Source: an uncultured Lachnospiraceae bacterium (lineage in GTDB: Bacteria > Bacillota > Clostridia > Lachnospirales > Lachnospiraceae). From it: a DNA stretch of 42,889 bases. The notes beneath the pieces were generated by a model. The model ran no database searches and was not told the origin of the DNA. It worked only from the letters and a program-made list of their open reading frames with translations. Positions 15,623 to 24,010 of this stretch are shown here, piece by piece. Position 1 is the stretch's first letter. Each line of letters starts with the position of its first letter. The translations under genes were made by a program, and so were the position numbers. Where the stretch lies: NCBI GenBank assembly GCA_910588955.1, contig CAJURQ010000032.1:1-42889 (forward strand), read 5' to 3'.

Positions 15623-17470
15623 ATGCGGAATATGACAAAACTCACATGGCGGCAGACGGCGGCGCAGCAGTGGTATCTGACAAAATTCTGTTTCAAAAAA
15701 ACGCCGGGATTTATCGCGTTCCATCTGTTTGAGAGCATCGAGATACAGATTTCCATTTTTATAGAGTTTGTATGGATGGTCAACTATGTGCTGACGGCAG
15801 TGGAACAGGGCGAAGGTTTTGGAAAAATTTTGACTTGTATGGGGTATTTAATCGTATTTTTCGGTTTTTTCACGATTCCTTACGGGCTTTACCACCACTA
15901 TGCGCTTCCCAGAAATAAGCAGGTACTGTATCAGGCGTTTCGCATGGAGATTTATGAAAAGGCGAAAGAAATCGACTTGTCCTGTTATGATGACAAAGAT
16001 TTTTATGAGACATTTATTTTGGCGACGGAGGAGACAGACCGCTGCATAGACAGATATTTGAATTTTATATATAATTCCGCGGGGGCGCTGGTCAGCATAT
16101 TGTGTTCGGTGTTTTTCTGTGTCTATGTCAATCCGATTGCGCTGCTTGTGGCGGTGGTTTTGCTGCCCTTTGAACTGTTCTGCGTGACGCAGGAAAACAA
16201 AAAGACGGTGGCGGCACGGATGGAGCGGCTGTCCTATGAGCAGAAACGGGAATATGGAAACAGGGTATTCTATCTGTCTGATTATGCCGGGGAACTGCGG
16301 CTGTATCAGCCGATGAAAGGCAAGTGCCGGGGAGATTATGAGGAATCAAACTATAATATACGCTCAGTCAATAAAAAATATGGACGCCAATTATTCTTAT
16401 ATGGTCTGATTCACAGAGTTCTCCTGTCGCGCGTTGTGAAGGAGGGCGCGGTCTGGTTCATTCTTCTGTACCAGATGCTCGTACTGCGGGCGTTGTCCGG
16501 GGCGCAGCTTGTCACAAGCCGTTCCTGCATTTTTCGGATAGGCAATAGCACGAAATCTTTGATAGACAGCTGCAAGACGGCAGCGGAAAATGCGGCATAC
16601 ATATATCGAATCAGGGAGTTTTTGCAGATGGAGCCGACGATTGTTTCAAAGGCGGAAAAGCCTGTGCCGGAAGGCAGCGGCGCTCTTTCGGTGGAGCATG
16701 TGGACTTTGGTTACTTGCCGGGAAAACAGGTGCTGCGTGACGTGACGCTAACCGTTGAGCCGGGACAGAAAATCGCGCTGGTGGGTTACAACGGCTCCGG
16801 CAAGACCACGCTGGTGAAACTATTGCTGCGATTATATGACCCCGATAGCGGAAAAATATGTTATCATGGAAATGACATTCGGGATTATCAGGTGATGGCG
16901 TATCGGCGCAGTGTCGGTTCTGTCTTTCAGGATTTTAAAATATATGCGGCAAGCCTTAAGGAAAACGTGTTGATGGATGTGGAAAAAAATGGCAGCAGGG
17001 AGGAAAATTACCGTGTAGAACAGGCGTTGTATGATGCGCATTTTACGCTGGAAGACAACAGACTTTCTTACCAGATTGAGACGCCGCTCACGACGGAATT
17101 TGAGAAGGACGGGGTGAACCTTTCGGGCGGGGAGGCGCAGAAAGTGGCGATCGCCCGCACGCTTTACCGCAGACAGAATCTGATTATCATGGACGAGCCG
17201 AGCAGCGCGCTTGACCCGCTGGCGGAGTACAGACTGAATCAGGAATTAAATGAGATTGCGAAGGACAAGACGGTGATTTTCATATCCCACAGACTGTCCA
17301 CCGTGCGGGATGCGGACTGCATTTATATGATGGAGAACGGACGGATTGTGGAAACCGGCACGCACGAGCAGTTACTTTCCAAGGGTGGAAAATATGCGGC
17401 TATGTGGAAGATGCAGGCAGGGCTGTACGCGGATGTGTCGCGGTATGCGCGAACGGTGTTGAAAAAATGA
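15623..17470 (+). CDS. ABC exporter half-transporter B2 (paralogue of B1)
   Basis: 615 residues. The ATPase is near-identical to B1, with GYNGSGKTT, LSGGEAQK, IIMDEPSSALD and the H-loop. It carries a C-terminal extension of about 14 residues beyond the B1 end (DVSRYARTVLKK). The membrane domain differs more. It starts at 15623 after GAGGGG, 40 bases behind A2, and a nucleoside-phosphorylase-like gene follows 20 bases downstream, so transcription may continue. Presumed partner is A2, though cross-pairing with A1 is possible given the similarity. Confidence 0.92.
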   Translation: MRNMTKLTWRQTAAQQWYLTKFCFKKTPGFIAFHLFESIEIQISIFIEFVWMVNYVLTAVEQGEGFGKILTCMGYLIVFFGFFTIPYGLYHHYALPRNKQVLYQAFRMEIYEKAKEIDLSCYDDKDFYETFILATEETDRCIDRYLNFIYNSAGALVSILCSVFFCVYVNPIALLVAVVLLPFELFCVTQENKKTVAARMERLSYEQKREYGNRVFYLSDYAGELRLYQPMKGKCRGDYEESNYNIRSVNKKYGRQLFLYGLIHRVLLSRVVKEGAVWFILLYQMLVLRALSGAQLVTSRSCIFRIGNSTKSLIDSCKTAAENAAYIYRIREFLQMEPTIVSKAEKPVPEGSGALSVEHVDFGYLPGKQVLRDVTLTVEPGQKIALVGYNGSGKTTLVKLLLRLYDPDSGKICYHGNDIRDYQVMAYRRSVGSVFQDFKIYAASLKENVLMDVEKNGSREENYRVEQALYDAHFTLEDNRLSYQIETPLTTEFEKDGVNLSGGEAQKVAIARTLYRRQNLIIMDEPSSALDPLAEYRLNQELNEIAKDKTVIFISHRLSTVRDADCIYMMENGRIVETGTHEQLLSKGGKYAAMWKMQAGLYADVSRYARTVLKK

Positions 17471-17490
17471 TGTGAAGAGGGAAAACAGAT

Positions 17491-18261
17491 ATGGCAGTAT
17501 GTAAAAATGAAATACCCATCTTAGAATTTGATACGGAACAAAGTGCGGTAATTGTGCCGGGACATCATTCAGATTATCATTTTCCACGGAAAGCGGTCAT
17601 GCTTTTTATGGAACCGGAAATAGACAATTTTGTAGCGCAGAATCATTGTGAAATTGTCGGAAAATTTGTGAGTGTCACGAAGGATTTTTATGTTTATCAG
17701 ACGAAAGTCAATCATGTAGAGATTGCATTTGTACAGGCGCCGCTCGGCGGAGCGGGCGCTGTACAGATTATGGAGCAATTAATCGCGGGGGGTGTGGAAG
17801 AAATCATAGCGGCGGGATGCTGCGGGGCGTTAGTGGAAGATACAGAAGGCTCGTTTTTTGTCCCTACAGCGGCGCTCAGACAGGAAGGGACGTCCTATCA
17901 TTATTTGCCGCCGTCACGGGAGATTGTATTGGATGCTGCGCCTGTCAAAGCAATATGCGGCGTTTTGGAGAAGGCGGAATTAAGTTATAAGACTTGTAAA
18001 ACATGGACAACGGACGGCTTTTACCGGGAAACAAAAGAAATGGTACTATATCGGAAATCAGAGGGCTGTTCGGTGGTAGAAATGGAGTGTGCTTCTTTGG
18101 CAGCGTGTGCAAGAATGAGAGGTGTACTGTTTGGACAGGTGCTTTTTACTGCGGATTCGCTGGCGGATGTTGATGCGCACGATATCAGGAATTGGGGAAA
18201 TGATTTTTTCGCGGCAGCTATGAAAACTGCAATGCAGGCGGTAACGGAGGTGCAGGCATGA
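17491..18261 (+). CDS. nucleoside phosphorylase-family protein
   Basis: 256 residues of the PNP/uridine phosphorylase fold. The core has APLGGAGAVQIMEQL, the glycine-rich AAGCCGAL of the phosphate-side region, TWTTDGFYRET and the ribose/base-binding VVEMECASLAA, typical of the family. It would cleave a purine or pyrimidine nucleoside with phosphate; the base cannot be predicted. It starts at 17491 after GAGGGAAA and overlaps the ANT(6)-like gene by ATGA, so the two are coupled. A second member of the family lies at 20643 with a different partner. Confidence 0.85.
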   Translation: MAVCKNEIPILEFDTEQSAVIVPGHHSDYHFPRKAVMLFMEPEIDNFVAQNHCEIVGKFVSVTKDFYVYQTKVNHVEIAFVQAPLGGAGAVQIMEQLIAGGVEEIIAAGCCGALVEDTEGSFFVPTAALRQEGTSYHYLPPSREIVLDAAPVKAICGVLEKAELSYKTCKTWTTDGFYRETKEMVLYRKSEGCSVVEMECASLAACARMRGVLFGQVLFTADSLADVDAHDIRNWGNDFFAAAMKTAMQAVTEVQA

Positions 18262-19124
18262 GAACAGAAAATGAAATGTACAGCCTTATATTGGAGGTGG
18301 CGAAAAACGATGACAGAATCAAGGCCGTCTATATGAATGGTTCGAGAACAAACGAAAACGTTCCAAAAGACATGTTTCAGGATTACGATATCGTCTATGT
18401 GGTGGAGGAGACCCAGAGCTTTATAGAGGATAAAGACTGGGTTCGGGTTTTCGGAGAGATTCTTTATATGCAGTATCCCGATGAAAATCCGAACTATCCG
18501 AGCGATAAAGAAAATTCTTACGGCTATTTGATGCAGTTTGCAGACGGCGTTCGGATTGACTTGACCATACAGTCAGTAGGCTGCGCGTTACAGCGAATTA
18601 AGGAGGATAAGCTCTGCAAAATTTTGCTGGATAAAGAACATATATTACCCGAAATTGAGGCGGCAACGGATCGCCAGTATTGGGTGAAAAAGCCGACCAA
18701 AGAACAATACCTGGCGGCTTGCAATGAATTTTGGTGGTGTACCAATAATATCGCAAAGGGATTGTGGCGAAAGGAAATTCCTTATGTGCAGGATATGACA
18801 AGTTATTGCGTCAGACCGCAGCTTATCACGATGTTAAACTGGAAAGTCGGCATTTTGACGGGATGGTCGGTGAGCACCGGGAAGTCGTCAAAATACTTGT
18901 ATCAATGGCTTTCGGAGGAAGAATGGCAGATGCTGTTATCGACCTATTTTGACGGCGACGTGGAACATGCGTGGGCGGCAGTTTTTCGTATGTGTGAGCT
19001 GTTTGAAAACACGGCGCGGTTTGTCGGGGAGAAACTTGGATGGGAATATAATGAGAAAGAGGGGAAGGGAGCAAGGGCGTTTCTGGAATGGGTGCGGCAG
19101 GGAGCAGGGAGGATATTGTTGTAA
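18258..19124 (+). CDS. ANT(6)/AadK-like aminoglycoside 6-adenylyltransferase
   Basis: 288 residues, the usual length. The nucleotidyltransferase signature is AVYMNGSRTNENVP followed by FQDYDIVYVV, giving the G-S...D-x-D metal site; ADGVRIDLTI supplies the further acidic residue. The C-terminal all-helical substrate domain includes MTSYCVRPQLITMLNW. Family members adenylate streptomycin at the 6-OH. It starts at 18258 by ATGA overlap with the upstream phosphorylase-like gene. Chromosomal members of this family do not always confer resistance, so activity on streptomycin is inferred only. Confidence 0.88.
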   Translation: MRTENEMYSLILEVAKNDDRIKAVYMNGSRTNENVPKDMFQDYDIVYVVEETQSFIEDKDWVRVFGEILYMQYPDENPNYPSDKENSYGYLMQFADGVRIDLTIQSVGCALQRIKEDKLCKILLDKEHILPEIEAATDRQYWVKKPTKEQYLAACNEFWWCTNNIAKGLWRKEIPYVQDMTSYCVRPQLITMLNWKVGILTGWSVSTGKSSKYLYQWLSEEEWQMLLSTYFDGDVEHAWAAVFRMCELFENTARFVGEKLGWEYNEKEGKGARAFLEWVRQGAGRILL

Positions 19125-19167
19125 ATGTGAGTATGGCAGTATATAATAAACAAAAAAGAGGTGAAGC

Positions 19168-19282
19168 ATGAAAATATATTTAGATAATTGTTGTTTTAAT
19201 CGTCCATATGATGAGTTCTGATGAATTTAATGAGGCGGCGGTTGCTTATTCGAAAGAAAATCCGTTTTGTAAAAAGGATTAA
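19168..19282 (+). pseudogene. relic of a PIN-domain protein
   Basis: After a good binding site (AGAGGTG), an ATG opens MKIYLDNCCFNRPYDEF and stops after 17 residues. This is the exact N-terminal signature of one PIN-domain (VapC-like) family, with the first catalytic Asp. In the +1 frame (19208-19282) a further 24 codons end in NPFCKKD just before the MFS gene. The remainder of the PIN gene is gone, so this is a deletion scar. Confidence 0.65.
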
Positions 19283-19285
19283 ATT

Positions 19286-20572
19286 ATGAACAGTGTTTTT
19301 AAAAACAGAAACTTTGCGCTTGTATTCTTCGGGGCGCTGGTGACCAATATAGGTTCTCTGTTCTATAGTTTTACCGTAGGTTTCTACATATTGGAAATTA
19401 CGGATAATAACGCGGCATTGCAGGGGATTTATCTTGCTGTTTGTAGTATCGTATATCTCATCACATCACTTTTCGGCGGCGTTATAAGCGATCAATGCCA
19501 TAAAGCCAGAATCATGTTTATCTGTGATTATATGAAGGGCGCGCTGATTCTTCTGGCAACACTCGGATTATTTCTTTCGGAAAACAATATAAATAGTGGT
19601 CTTGTCATTTTGTTTGTCATGGGCATATTTGGAAATATAATAGGCGGGATTTTTAACCCTGCTTCTAGTTCCCTGCTGCCGGATATCGTTGACAGGGCGC
19701 AGCTTCAGAAAGCCCAGTCGTATTTCAGTGCGATGAACAGTATTCAGGGAATAGTAGGTGTTTTGCTGGCGGGAATACTCTATGCGCTGCTGCCAGTATA
19801 TCTTTTATTTACGATTACCGGGATATGCTACCTTGTATCCGGCTTGTCGGAAATGTTAATAAAATATAATTACAGAAAAAAGGAGCAGCCATTAACGCTT
19901 GGAAGAACTTTTTGCAATATGAAGGAGGGCTTTGTTTATCTTTACGGGCAGAAAAGTCTGTTTATGGTTTTGCTCATGTTTACGCTGCTTAATTTTTTCG
20001 TGACGCCAATCAATGGAAACATTACTCCTTATTTTGTGAAAACAGATATACGAGGTGCGCAGGGGTATTTGTTTGATCACATAGTAACCCCGGAGATGTG
20101 GCTGTCCATATTTAGTATTTGCGGAGGGATTGCATCCGCAGTTACCGCTATTGTGATAAGCAAAAAGGCGCAGAAAGACAAGTGCGGAAAGAGTCTGAAA
20201 ATGTGGCTTACCATGCTCAGCGGCGTAATGATTTTAATTGCCATAGCATATTTTTTCTTTGTACAAAAAGGTGTTTCCCTAAACGGGTTTATCATATGCT
20301 TCTGTATCTTCTCGATTCTTCTTGCAATGATATGCTGTGAGGTAAATATCCCTGCGCATACGGCGGTGCTTCTTACGGTAGACAAAGATAATCTCGGTAA
20401 GGTTATGAGTCTGATTGGTGTGGCGGTTCAAGGTTTTATTCCTCTGGCTTCGCTGATTTCGGGTATCATTCTGAATGCGTATGGAATCGCATGGCTTTTT
20501 GCGTTTTGCGCGGCGGGTTTTGTACTGACGGATGTGATTGTGGTTTCAAGCAGATATGTGAATGAAATATAG
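19286..20572 (+). CDS. MFS exporter (MFS_3 type)
   Basis: 428 residues with about 12 hydrophobic spans. The loop between helices 2 and 3 reads GGVISDQCHKARIM, a form of the MFS motif G-x-x-x-D-x-x-x-R-x; the N-terminus SVFKNRNFALVFFGALVTN is typical of the macrolide-efflux/EntS-like group. These pump drugs or siderophores by proton antiport. The start at 19286 follows AAAGGA. It has no linked local regulator and is followed closely by the second phosphorylase-family gene. Substrate not predictable. Confidence 0.88.
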   Translation: MNSVFKNRNFALVFFGALVTNIGSLFYSFTVGFYILEITDNNAALQGIYLAVCSIVYLITSLFGGVISDQCHKARIMFICDYMKGALILLATLGLFLSENNINSGLVILFVMGIFGNIIGGIFNPASSSLLPDIVDRAQLQKAQSYFSAMNSIQGIVGVLLAGILYALLPVYLLFTITGICYLVSGLSEMLIKYNYRKKEQPLTLGRTFCNMKEGFVYLYGQKSLFMVLLMFTLLNFFVTPINGNITPYFVKTDIRGAQGYLFDHIVTPEMWLSIFSICGGIASAVTAIVISKKAQKDKCGKSLKMWLTMLSGVMILIAIAYFFFVQKGVSLNGFIICFCIFSILLAMICCEVNIPAHTAVLLTVDKDNLGKVMSLIGVAVQGFIPLASLISGIILNAYGIAWLFAFCAAGFVLTDVIVVSSRYVNEI

Positions 20573-20642
20573 GCGGAGAAGGATATTAGATTTATGCTAT
20601 AAAAATAGCCAGAACGAATCGAAAACATATGGAGGAGTTTAT

Positions 20643-21401
20643 ATGTGGCGCTTACCTGACGATAACTCGAAGCCGGTTATTACAGCAGCCGGGCATATAC
20701 ATAGCGCACACCGTGAGTGCCGGTTACATTTGCCCGAAACAGCAGTTGTGTTCTTCTTTGGCAAAGGGGCAGACTATCTCGTAGAGCGCTACCATGCAGA
20801 GAAAATGGCAGAACTATTTCCACGATTTCTCAATCGCTGTCCCATCTGGGAAATCAAAGATTTACAGCTATGTTTTCTGGACGGTGGTCGTGGCGCTCCG
20901 CAGGCTGCTGATACGGTGGAAACGCTTGCGGCTCTGGGCGTAAAGAATATCATTGCTGTCGGAATGTGCGGAGCCTATGACGGGAAGGTTCATGTTGGTG
21001 AGGTCATTGCACCGGGGAAGGCTTTCGTGGAGGAAGGGACATCCCTTCATTACTACGAGTCCATTGAAGCGGTATACCCAGATGTTGATTTGCTGAATAA
21101 AGCAGCGTCCGAATTTAGTGTGAGCAGTTATCCCATAGTGACAACGGATGCCGTATATCGCCAGACTTTTCGCAAAGAACAGTTGTGGAGAGGAAAAGGC
21201 GCTGTTGGCGTAGATATGGAAACATCCGCCGTCTTTAGCGTGGCGCGATATCTTGGTTTAAAGGCGGCTGCGCTTTTGATGGTTTCTGACATACACCCGG
21301 TAGATTCGGATTCTCCGAGATGGGAATGGCATATGACGGAAGAAATGAGATATCGGCTGGCGGAACAGGGAGTTGCGTTAGCGAAGAGGATCATTACATG
21401 A
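20643..21401 (+). CDS. second nucleoside phosphorylase-family protein
   Basis: 252 residues from ATG 20643 (after GGAGGAG); an upstream in-frame ATG at 20562 lacks a binding site. Core elements are GRGAPQAADTVETL, IAVGMCGAYDGKVHVG, EGTSLHYY, VTTDAVYRQT and GVDMETSAVFSVAR, the last being the family signature. It is homologous in layout to the protein at 17491 but not a close copy. Its 3' end overlaps the tyrosine-phosphatase gene by ATGA. The role is likely nucleoside salvage or a nucleotide-linked stress function; substrate unknown. Confidence 0.85.
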   Translation: MWRLPDDNSKPVITAAGHIHSAHRECRLHLPETAVVFFFGKGADYLVERYHAEKMAELFPRFLNRCPIWEIKDLQLCFLDGGRGAPQAADTVETLAALGVKNIIAVGMCGAYDGKVHVGEVIAPGKAFVEEGTSLHYYESIEAVYPDVDLLNKAASEFSVSSYPIVTTDAVYRQTFRKEQLWRGKGAVGVDMETSAVFSVARYLGLKAAALLMVSDIHPVDSDSPRWEWHMTEEMRYRLAEQGVALAKRIIT

Positions 21402-21970
21402 GTTCAATCTTACAATCAACAAGAAACACGCGTTTTTTGCCGACAGGCGAAATGCGGTATATCCGGAGCGATTTCCCGGAAAATTTGTCTGACGAGGAAA
21501 TTCGGTGGCTGTTGGCTCACAATATAACTACAATTGTAGATTTACGGTCAGAGGAAGAGGCAGTTAGGAAACCGTGCGGCTTGAAAGAGGAGAACGGTTT
21601 CAGATATTTTCATCTTCCGGTCACAGGCGGGGGCGATACACCGAAATCGCTGGAACATTTGCATGAGGTGTACCGGCAGATGGTGGACGAAAAAATGGAA
21701 GAGATCATCGACACGATTATGAATGCGGATTCCAATGTGATGTATTTCTGCACGGCAGGGAAGGATCGCACCGGCGTGGTTTCGGCGATTATTTTGAGGC
21801 GGCTGGGATTCAGCGACGAAGTGATCATTGATGATTATATGGAATCCGGGGATAATCTGATGGATATGCTTACCGACTATGTCCGTGTTCACCCGGAGGT
21901 GGATTTAGAGATTATTGTGCCGCACAGGGAGAATATGGAGCGGTTTCTTCTCTTAAATACAAACAGTTGA
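21398..21970 (+). CDS. protein tyrosine/serine phosphatase (DSP-like)
   Basis: 190 residues. The phosphate loop CTAGKDRTG (118-126) fits CX5R with nucleophile Cys118 and Arg124. TTIVDLRSEEE (44-54) is the conserved strand with the general-acid region following. The family is Y_phosphatase3, seen in many Firmicutes. The start at 21398 overlaps the phosphorylase stop (ATGA), so expression is coupled. Substrate could be phosphoprotein or a phosphorylated small molecule. Confidence 0.85.
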   Translation: MSSILQSTRNTRFLPTGEMRYIRSDFPENLSDEEIRWLLAHNITTIVDLRSEEEAVRKPCGLKEENGFRYFHLPVTGGGDTPKSLEHLHEVYRQMVDEKMEEIIDTIMNADSNVMYFCTAGKDRTGVVSAIILRRLGFSDEVIIDDYMESGDNLMDMLTDYVRVHPEVDLEIIVPHRENMERFLLLNTNS

Positions 21971-21983
21971 TAAATTTTCATTG

Positions 21984-22013
21984 TTGACATATAATACTAA
22001 ATAAAGGAATAAT
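21984..22013 (+). promoter_or_regulatory. promoter of the GNAT toxin-antitoxin pair
   Basis: TTGACA (21984-21989), 18-bp spacer, AATAAT (22008-22013), 30 bases before the antitoxin ATG. Confidence 0.65.
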
Positions 22014-22043
22014 GGGTGTAATATATCGGAAAGGAGTGGTGTT

Positions 22044-22223
22044 ATGGCAACAAAAAGTATCATAAATAATATTGTTATCACCGAGCCAAGTGCTGCTGAA
22101 ATGCTTATCAATGCCTTAGAAAAAGCTGCTAAAACGGCAGAAAATGCTACTCAAAATCATATAGAATATGATGATGTTAAGAGTGAGGATATTAAAAGTT
22201 TTTTGGGGGCATTTGTGAAATGA
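22044..22223 (+). CDS. small predicted antitoxin paired with GNAT toxin
   Basis: 59 residues: a short beta-like N-terminus (KSIINNIVITE), a helix SAAEMLINALEKAAKTAENA, then an acidic tail ending in IKSFLGAFVK. AAGGAG precedes the ATG at 22044. The stop overlaps the next ATG (ATGA), the common layout of antitoxin-toxin pairs. It is shorter than the ribbon-helix-helix antitoxins (about 90 residues) known for TacT toxins, so the DNA-binding part may be minimal or different. No family is recognised by sequence; the call rests on context. Confidence 0.6.
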   Translation: MATKSIINNIVITEPSAAEMLINALEKAAKTAENATQNHIEYDDVKSEDIKSFLGAFVK

Positions 22224-22831
22224 TTTATGCAGTAAAGCAAATAAATATCATAGATATGCTGGATATGTATGGAGAGGACTCATGCAAAGAAATCCTCTCC
22301 ACATTTATTTGCCCTCTTAATATAGACGTTGCTGATTTTATACATAACAAAGCGATTGAATTTGCGAAACAACGAATTGCAATTACGTTTCTTGTATTTC
22401 GGGAGATCGAAAAAGGCAACGTGATGGCGGGGTATTATACACTTGCCAATAAATTTGTTGCGGTATCTGCACATATGCTTTCCAAAACATTGAGAAAGCG
22501 TATTGCTAAATTTTCACAATATGATGCTGCATTAGACAGATATTTGATATCCATGCCATTAATTGCACAGTTGGGGAGAAATTTTTCAAATACTGCCAGA
22601 GAATATCCCATTAGTGGAAATGATTTGTTAGATTTAGCTTGCCAAAATGTTAAGAAAGTACAGCATATCATTGGCGGAAAGACGGCATACATAGAATGTG
22701 CTTCTAATCCGAAACTGTATGAGTTTTATTCAACACATGAATTTGTGGCATTTGGAGAACGCGAGCGGGAAAATGATGAGTTGGCGGACAGTTCAACATT
22801 GGTGCAGATGTTAAGATATTTTAAATCGTAA
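22220..22831 (+). CDS. GNAT-family acetyltransferase, probable toxin
   Basis: 203 residues. The GNAT core is seen in FLVFREIEKGNVMAGYYTLA (beta strands 2-4), the acyl-CoA region near IAQLGRNFSN, and the C-terminal strand TAYIECASNPKLYEFYSTHE where Tyr may act as general acid. This layout resembles mobile-element GNAT proteins annotated as toxin components; TacT-type relatives acetylate aminoacyl-tRNA and stop translation. It is AT-rich, overlaps the small upstream gene by 4 bases and has a dedicated promoter and terminator, making a self-contained two-gene cassette. Toxicity is inferred. Confidence 0.72.
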   Translation: MIYAVKQINIIDMLDMYGEDSCKEILSTFICPLNIDVADFIHNKAIEFAKQRIAITFLVFREIEKGNVMAGYYTLANKFVAVSAHMLSKTLRKRIAKFSQYDAALDRYLISMPLIAQLGRNFSNTAREYPISGNDLLDLACQNVKKVQHIIGGKTAYIECASNPKLYEFYSTHEFVAFGERERENDELADSSTLVQMLRYFKS

Positions 22832-22906
22832 AAAATATATTTATCTCTTTTCTGCGTTTTTATTATGGCAAACTTACTTATGGCATCCATAATTTTGTTA
22901 TTAATA

Positions 22907-22938
22907 GGGACTCTTCGCATAAGGAGAGTTCTTTTTTT
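22907..22938 (+). terminator. rho-independent terminator after the GNAT pair
   Basis: Stem GGGACTCT (22907-22914) with AGAGTTCT (22925-22932), including two G-U pairs, followed by a run of seven T. Confidence 0.75.
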
Positions 22939-22966
22939 ATGGACATTTCACAGTCAACGAAGTATA

Positions 22967-22981
22967 ATTTGTTATACAAAT
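22967..22981. promoter_or_regulatory. palindrome upstream of the AbrB-like gene
   Basis: ATTTGT-TAT-ACAAAT, a perfect 6-3-6 palindrome. A -10-like TATACT follows at 23008-23013 without a clear -35. Possible operator. Confidence 0.35.
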
Positions 22982-23039
22982 CATACTTAAGAGCAAAAAG
23001 ACCCGCTTATACTAAAATGCATCGGAACGGAGGTAAAAA

Positions 23040-23258
23040 ATGAAAGGACCAAAAGGAAAATACGCATGGACCGCCACAGTCGGAGAAAAGGGGCAGATCG
23101 TTATCCCGAAACAGGCGCGTGAATTATTTGACATCAAGCCGGGAGACACGCTGCTTCTTCTCGGGGACGAGGAGCGGGGCATCGCGATTCCGCCGAAAGG
23201 TGCGTTTGCGGAACTGTTTGATATGGCATTCCGGGAAAAGGATGGTGAGGAGAAGTGA
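23040..23258 (+). CDS. AbrB/MazE-type transcriptional regulator
   Basis: 72 residues. The swapped-hairpin SpoVT/AbrB domain is seen in TVGEKGQIVIPKQARELFDI followed by KPGDTLLLLGDE (14-45). Such proteins dimerise to bind DNA. It starts at 23040 after GGAGG. Its stop overlaps the GTG start of the glycosyltransferase-like gene (GTGA), so the two are coupled; in similar pairs the regulator controls its partner. A palindrome at 22967-22981 is a candidate site. Confidence 0.85.
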   Translation: MKGPKGKYAWTATVGEKGQIVIPKQARELFDIKPGDTLLLLGDEERGIAIPPKGAFAELFDMAFREKDGEEK

Positions 23259-24010
23259 AGAAAATCGCATTCTTCTGCATTCCTGCGCACGGGCATACAA
23301 ATCCTATGCTCCCGGTTGCAGCGGAGCTTGTCAGGCGCGGAAATGCAGTTCGTTTTTATTCGTTTGATGAATTTGGGGAAAAAATCAAAGCTGCAGGGGC
23401 AGAGTTTATCTCCTGCGATTCTTTTCTGCCGGAATTGACAAAGCGGGAAGAAGCAGGCTTAAAGAAAGTATCGACCACAGAAATGACGATACAGGACATC
23501 CGAACTACGATCGGTATGAACGATTTTCTGGAAAATGAGTTTCGCTCCTTTCAGCCGTATGCAGAGAGTTTTTCCGAGCACTATGCATTTGTCGGACCAT
23601 CGGTATTTTCAAAAATGCTGCCGGAAAAAGAGAAAGAGCGACCGCTCATTTATATCTCCATGGGAACGGTCATCAATGATCGCCCGGATTTTTATACGAA
23701 GTGCATTGACGCTCTGAAAGATTTAAATGCGGACGTCGTGATATCCTGCGGAAATGCGGTAGACCGTGAAAAGCTTGGGAAGCTGCCGGAAAATGTGCAA
23801 GTGTACGCGTATGTGGATCAGCTTGCCGTGCTTGCCAAGGCAGATGTCTTCATCACACATTGCGGGATGAACAGTGTTTCCGAGAGCCTGTATATGGCGG
23901 CGCCAATGGTACTCTATCCGCAGACGGGGGAACAGCAGGCGGTGGCGAGAAGAGCGGCTGAAATTGGCGCAGTCGGGGCGGCGGCATTTATCGAAAACGC
24001 TCCACACTGA
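23255..24010 (+). pseudogene. MGT-type glycosyltransferase with large internal deletion and cut C-terminus
   Basis: 251 residues where the macrolide-type UDP-glycosyltransferase family has about 390-400. The N-terminal Rossmann start KIAFFCIPAHGHTNPMLPVA and the C-terminal half (VFVGPS-like AFVGPSVF, LIYISMGTV, HCGMNSVSESLYMAAPMV, PQTGEQ) are both clear. The frame jumps from about residue 90 straight to the region just ahead of FVGPS, so roughly 100-130 residues of the N-domain are missing, and the last helices beyond GAAAFIENA are lost as well. The frame is intact, so a short protein may be made, but transferase activity is doubtful. The start is GTG, overlapping the AbrB stop. Confidence 0.7.
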
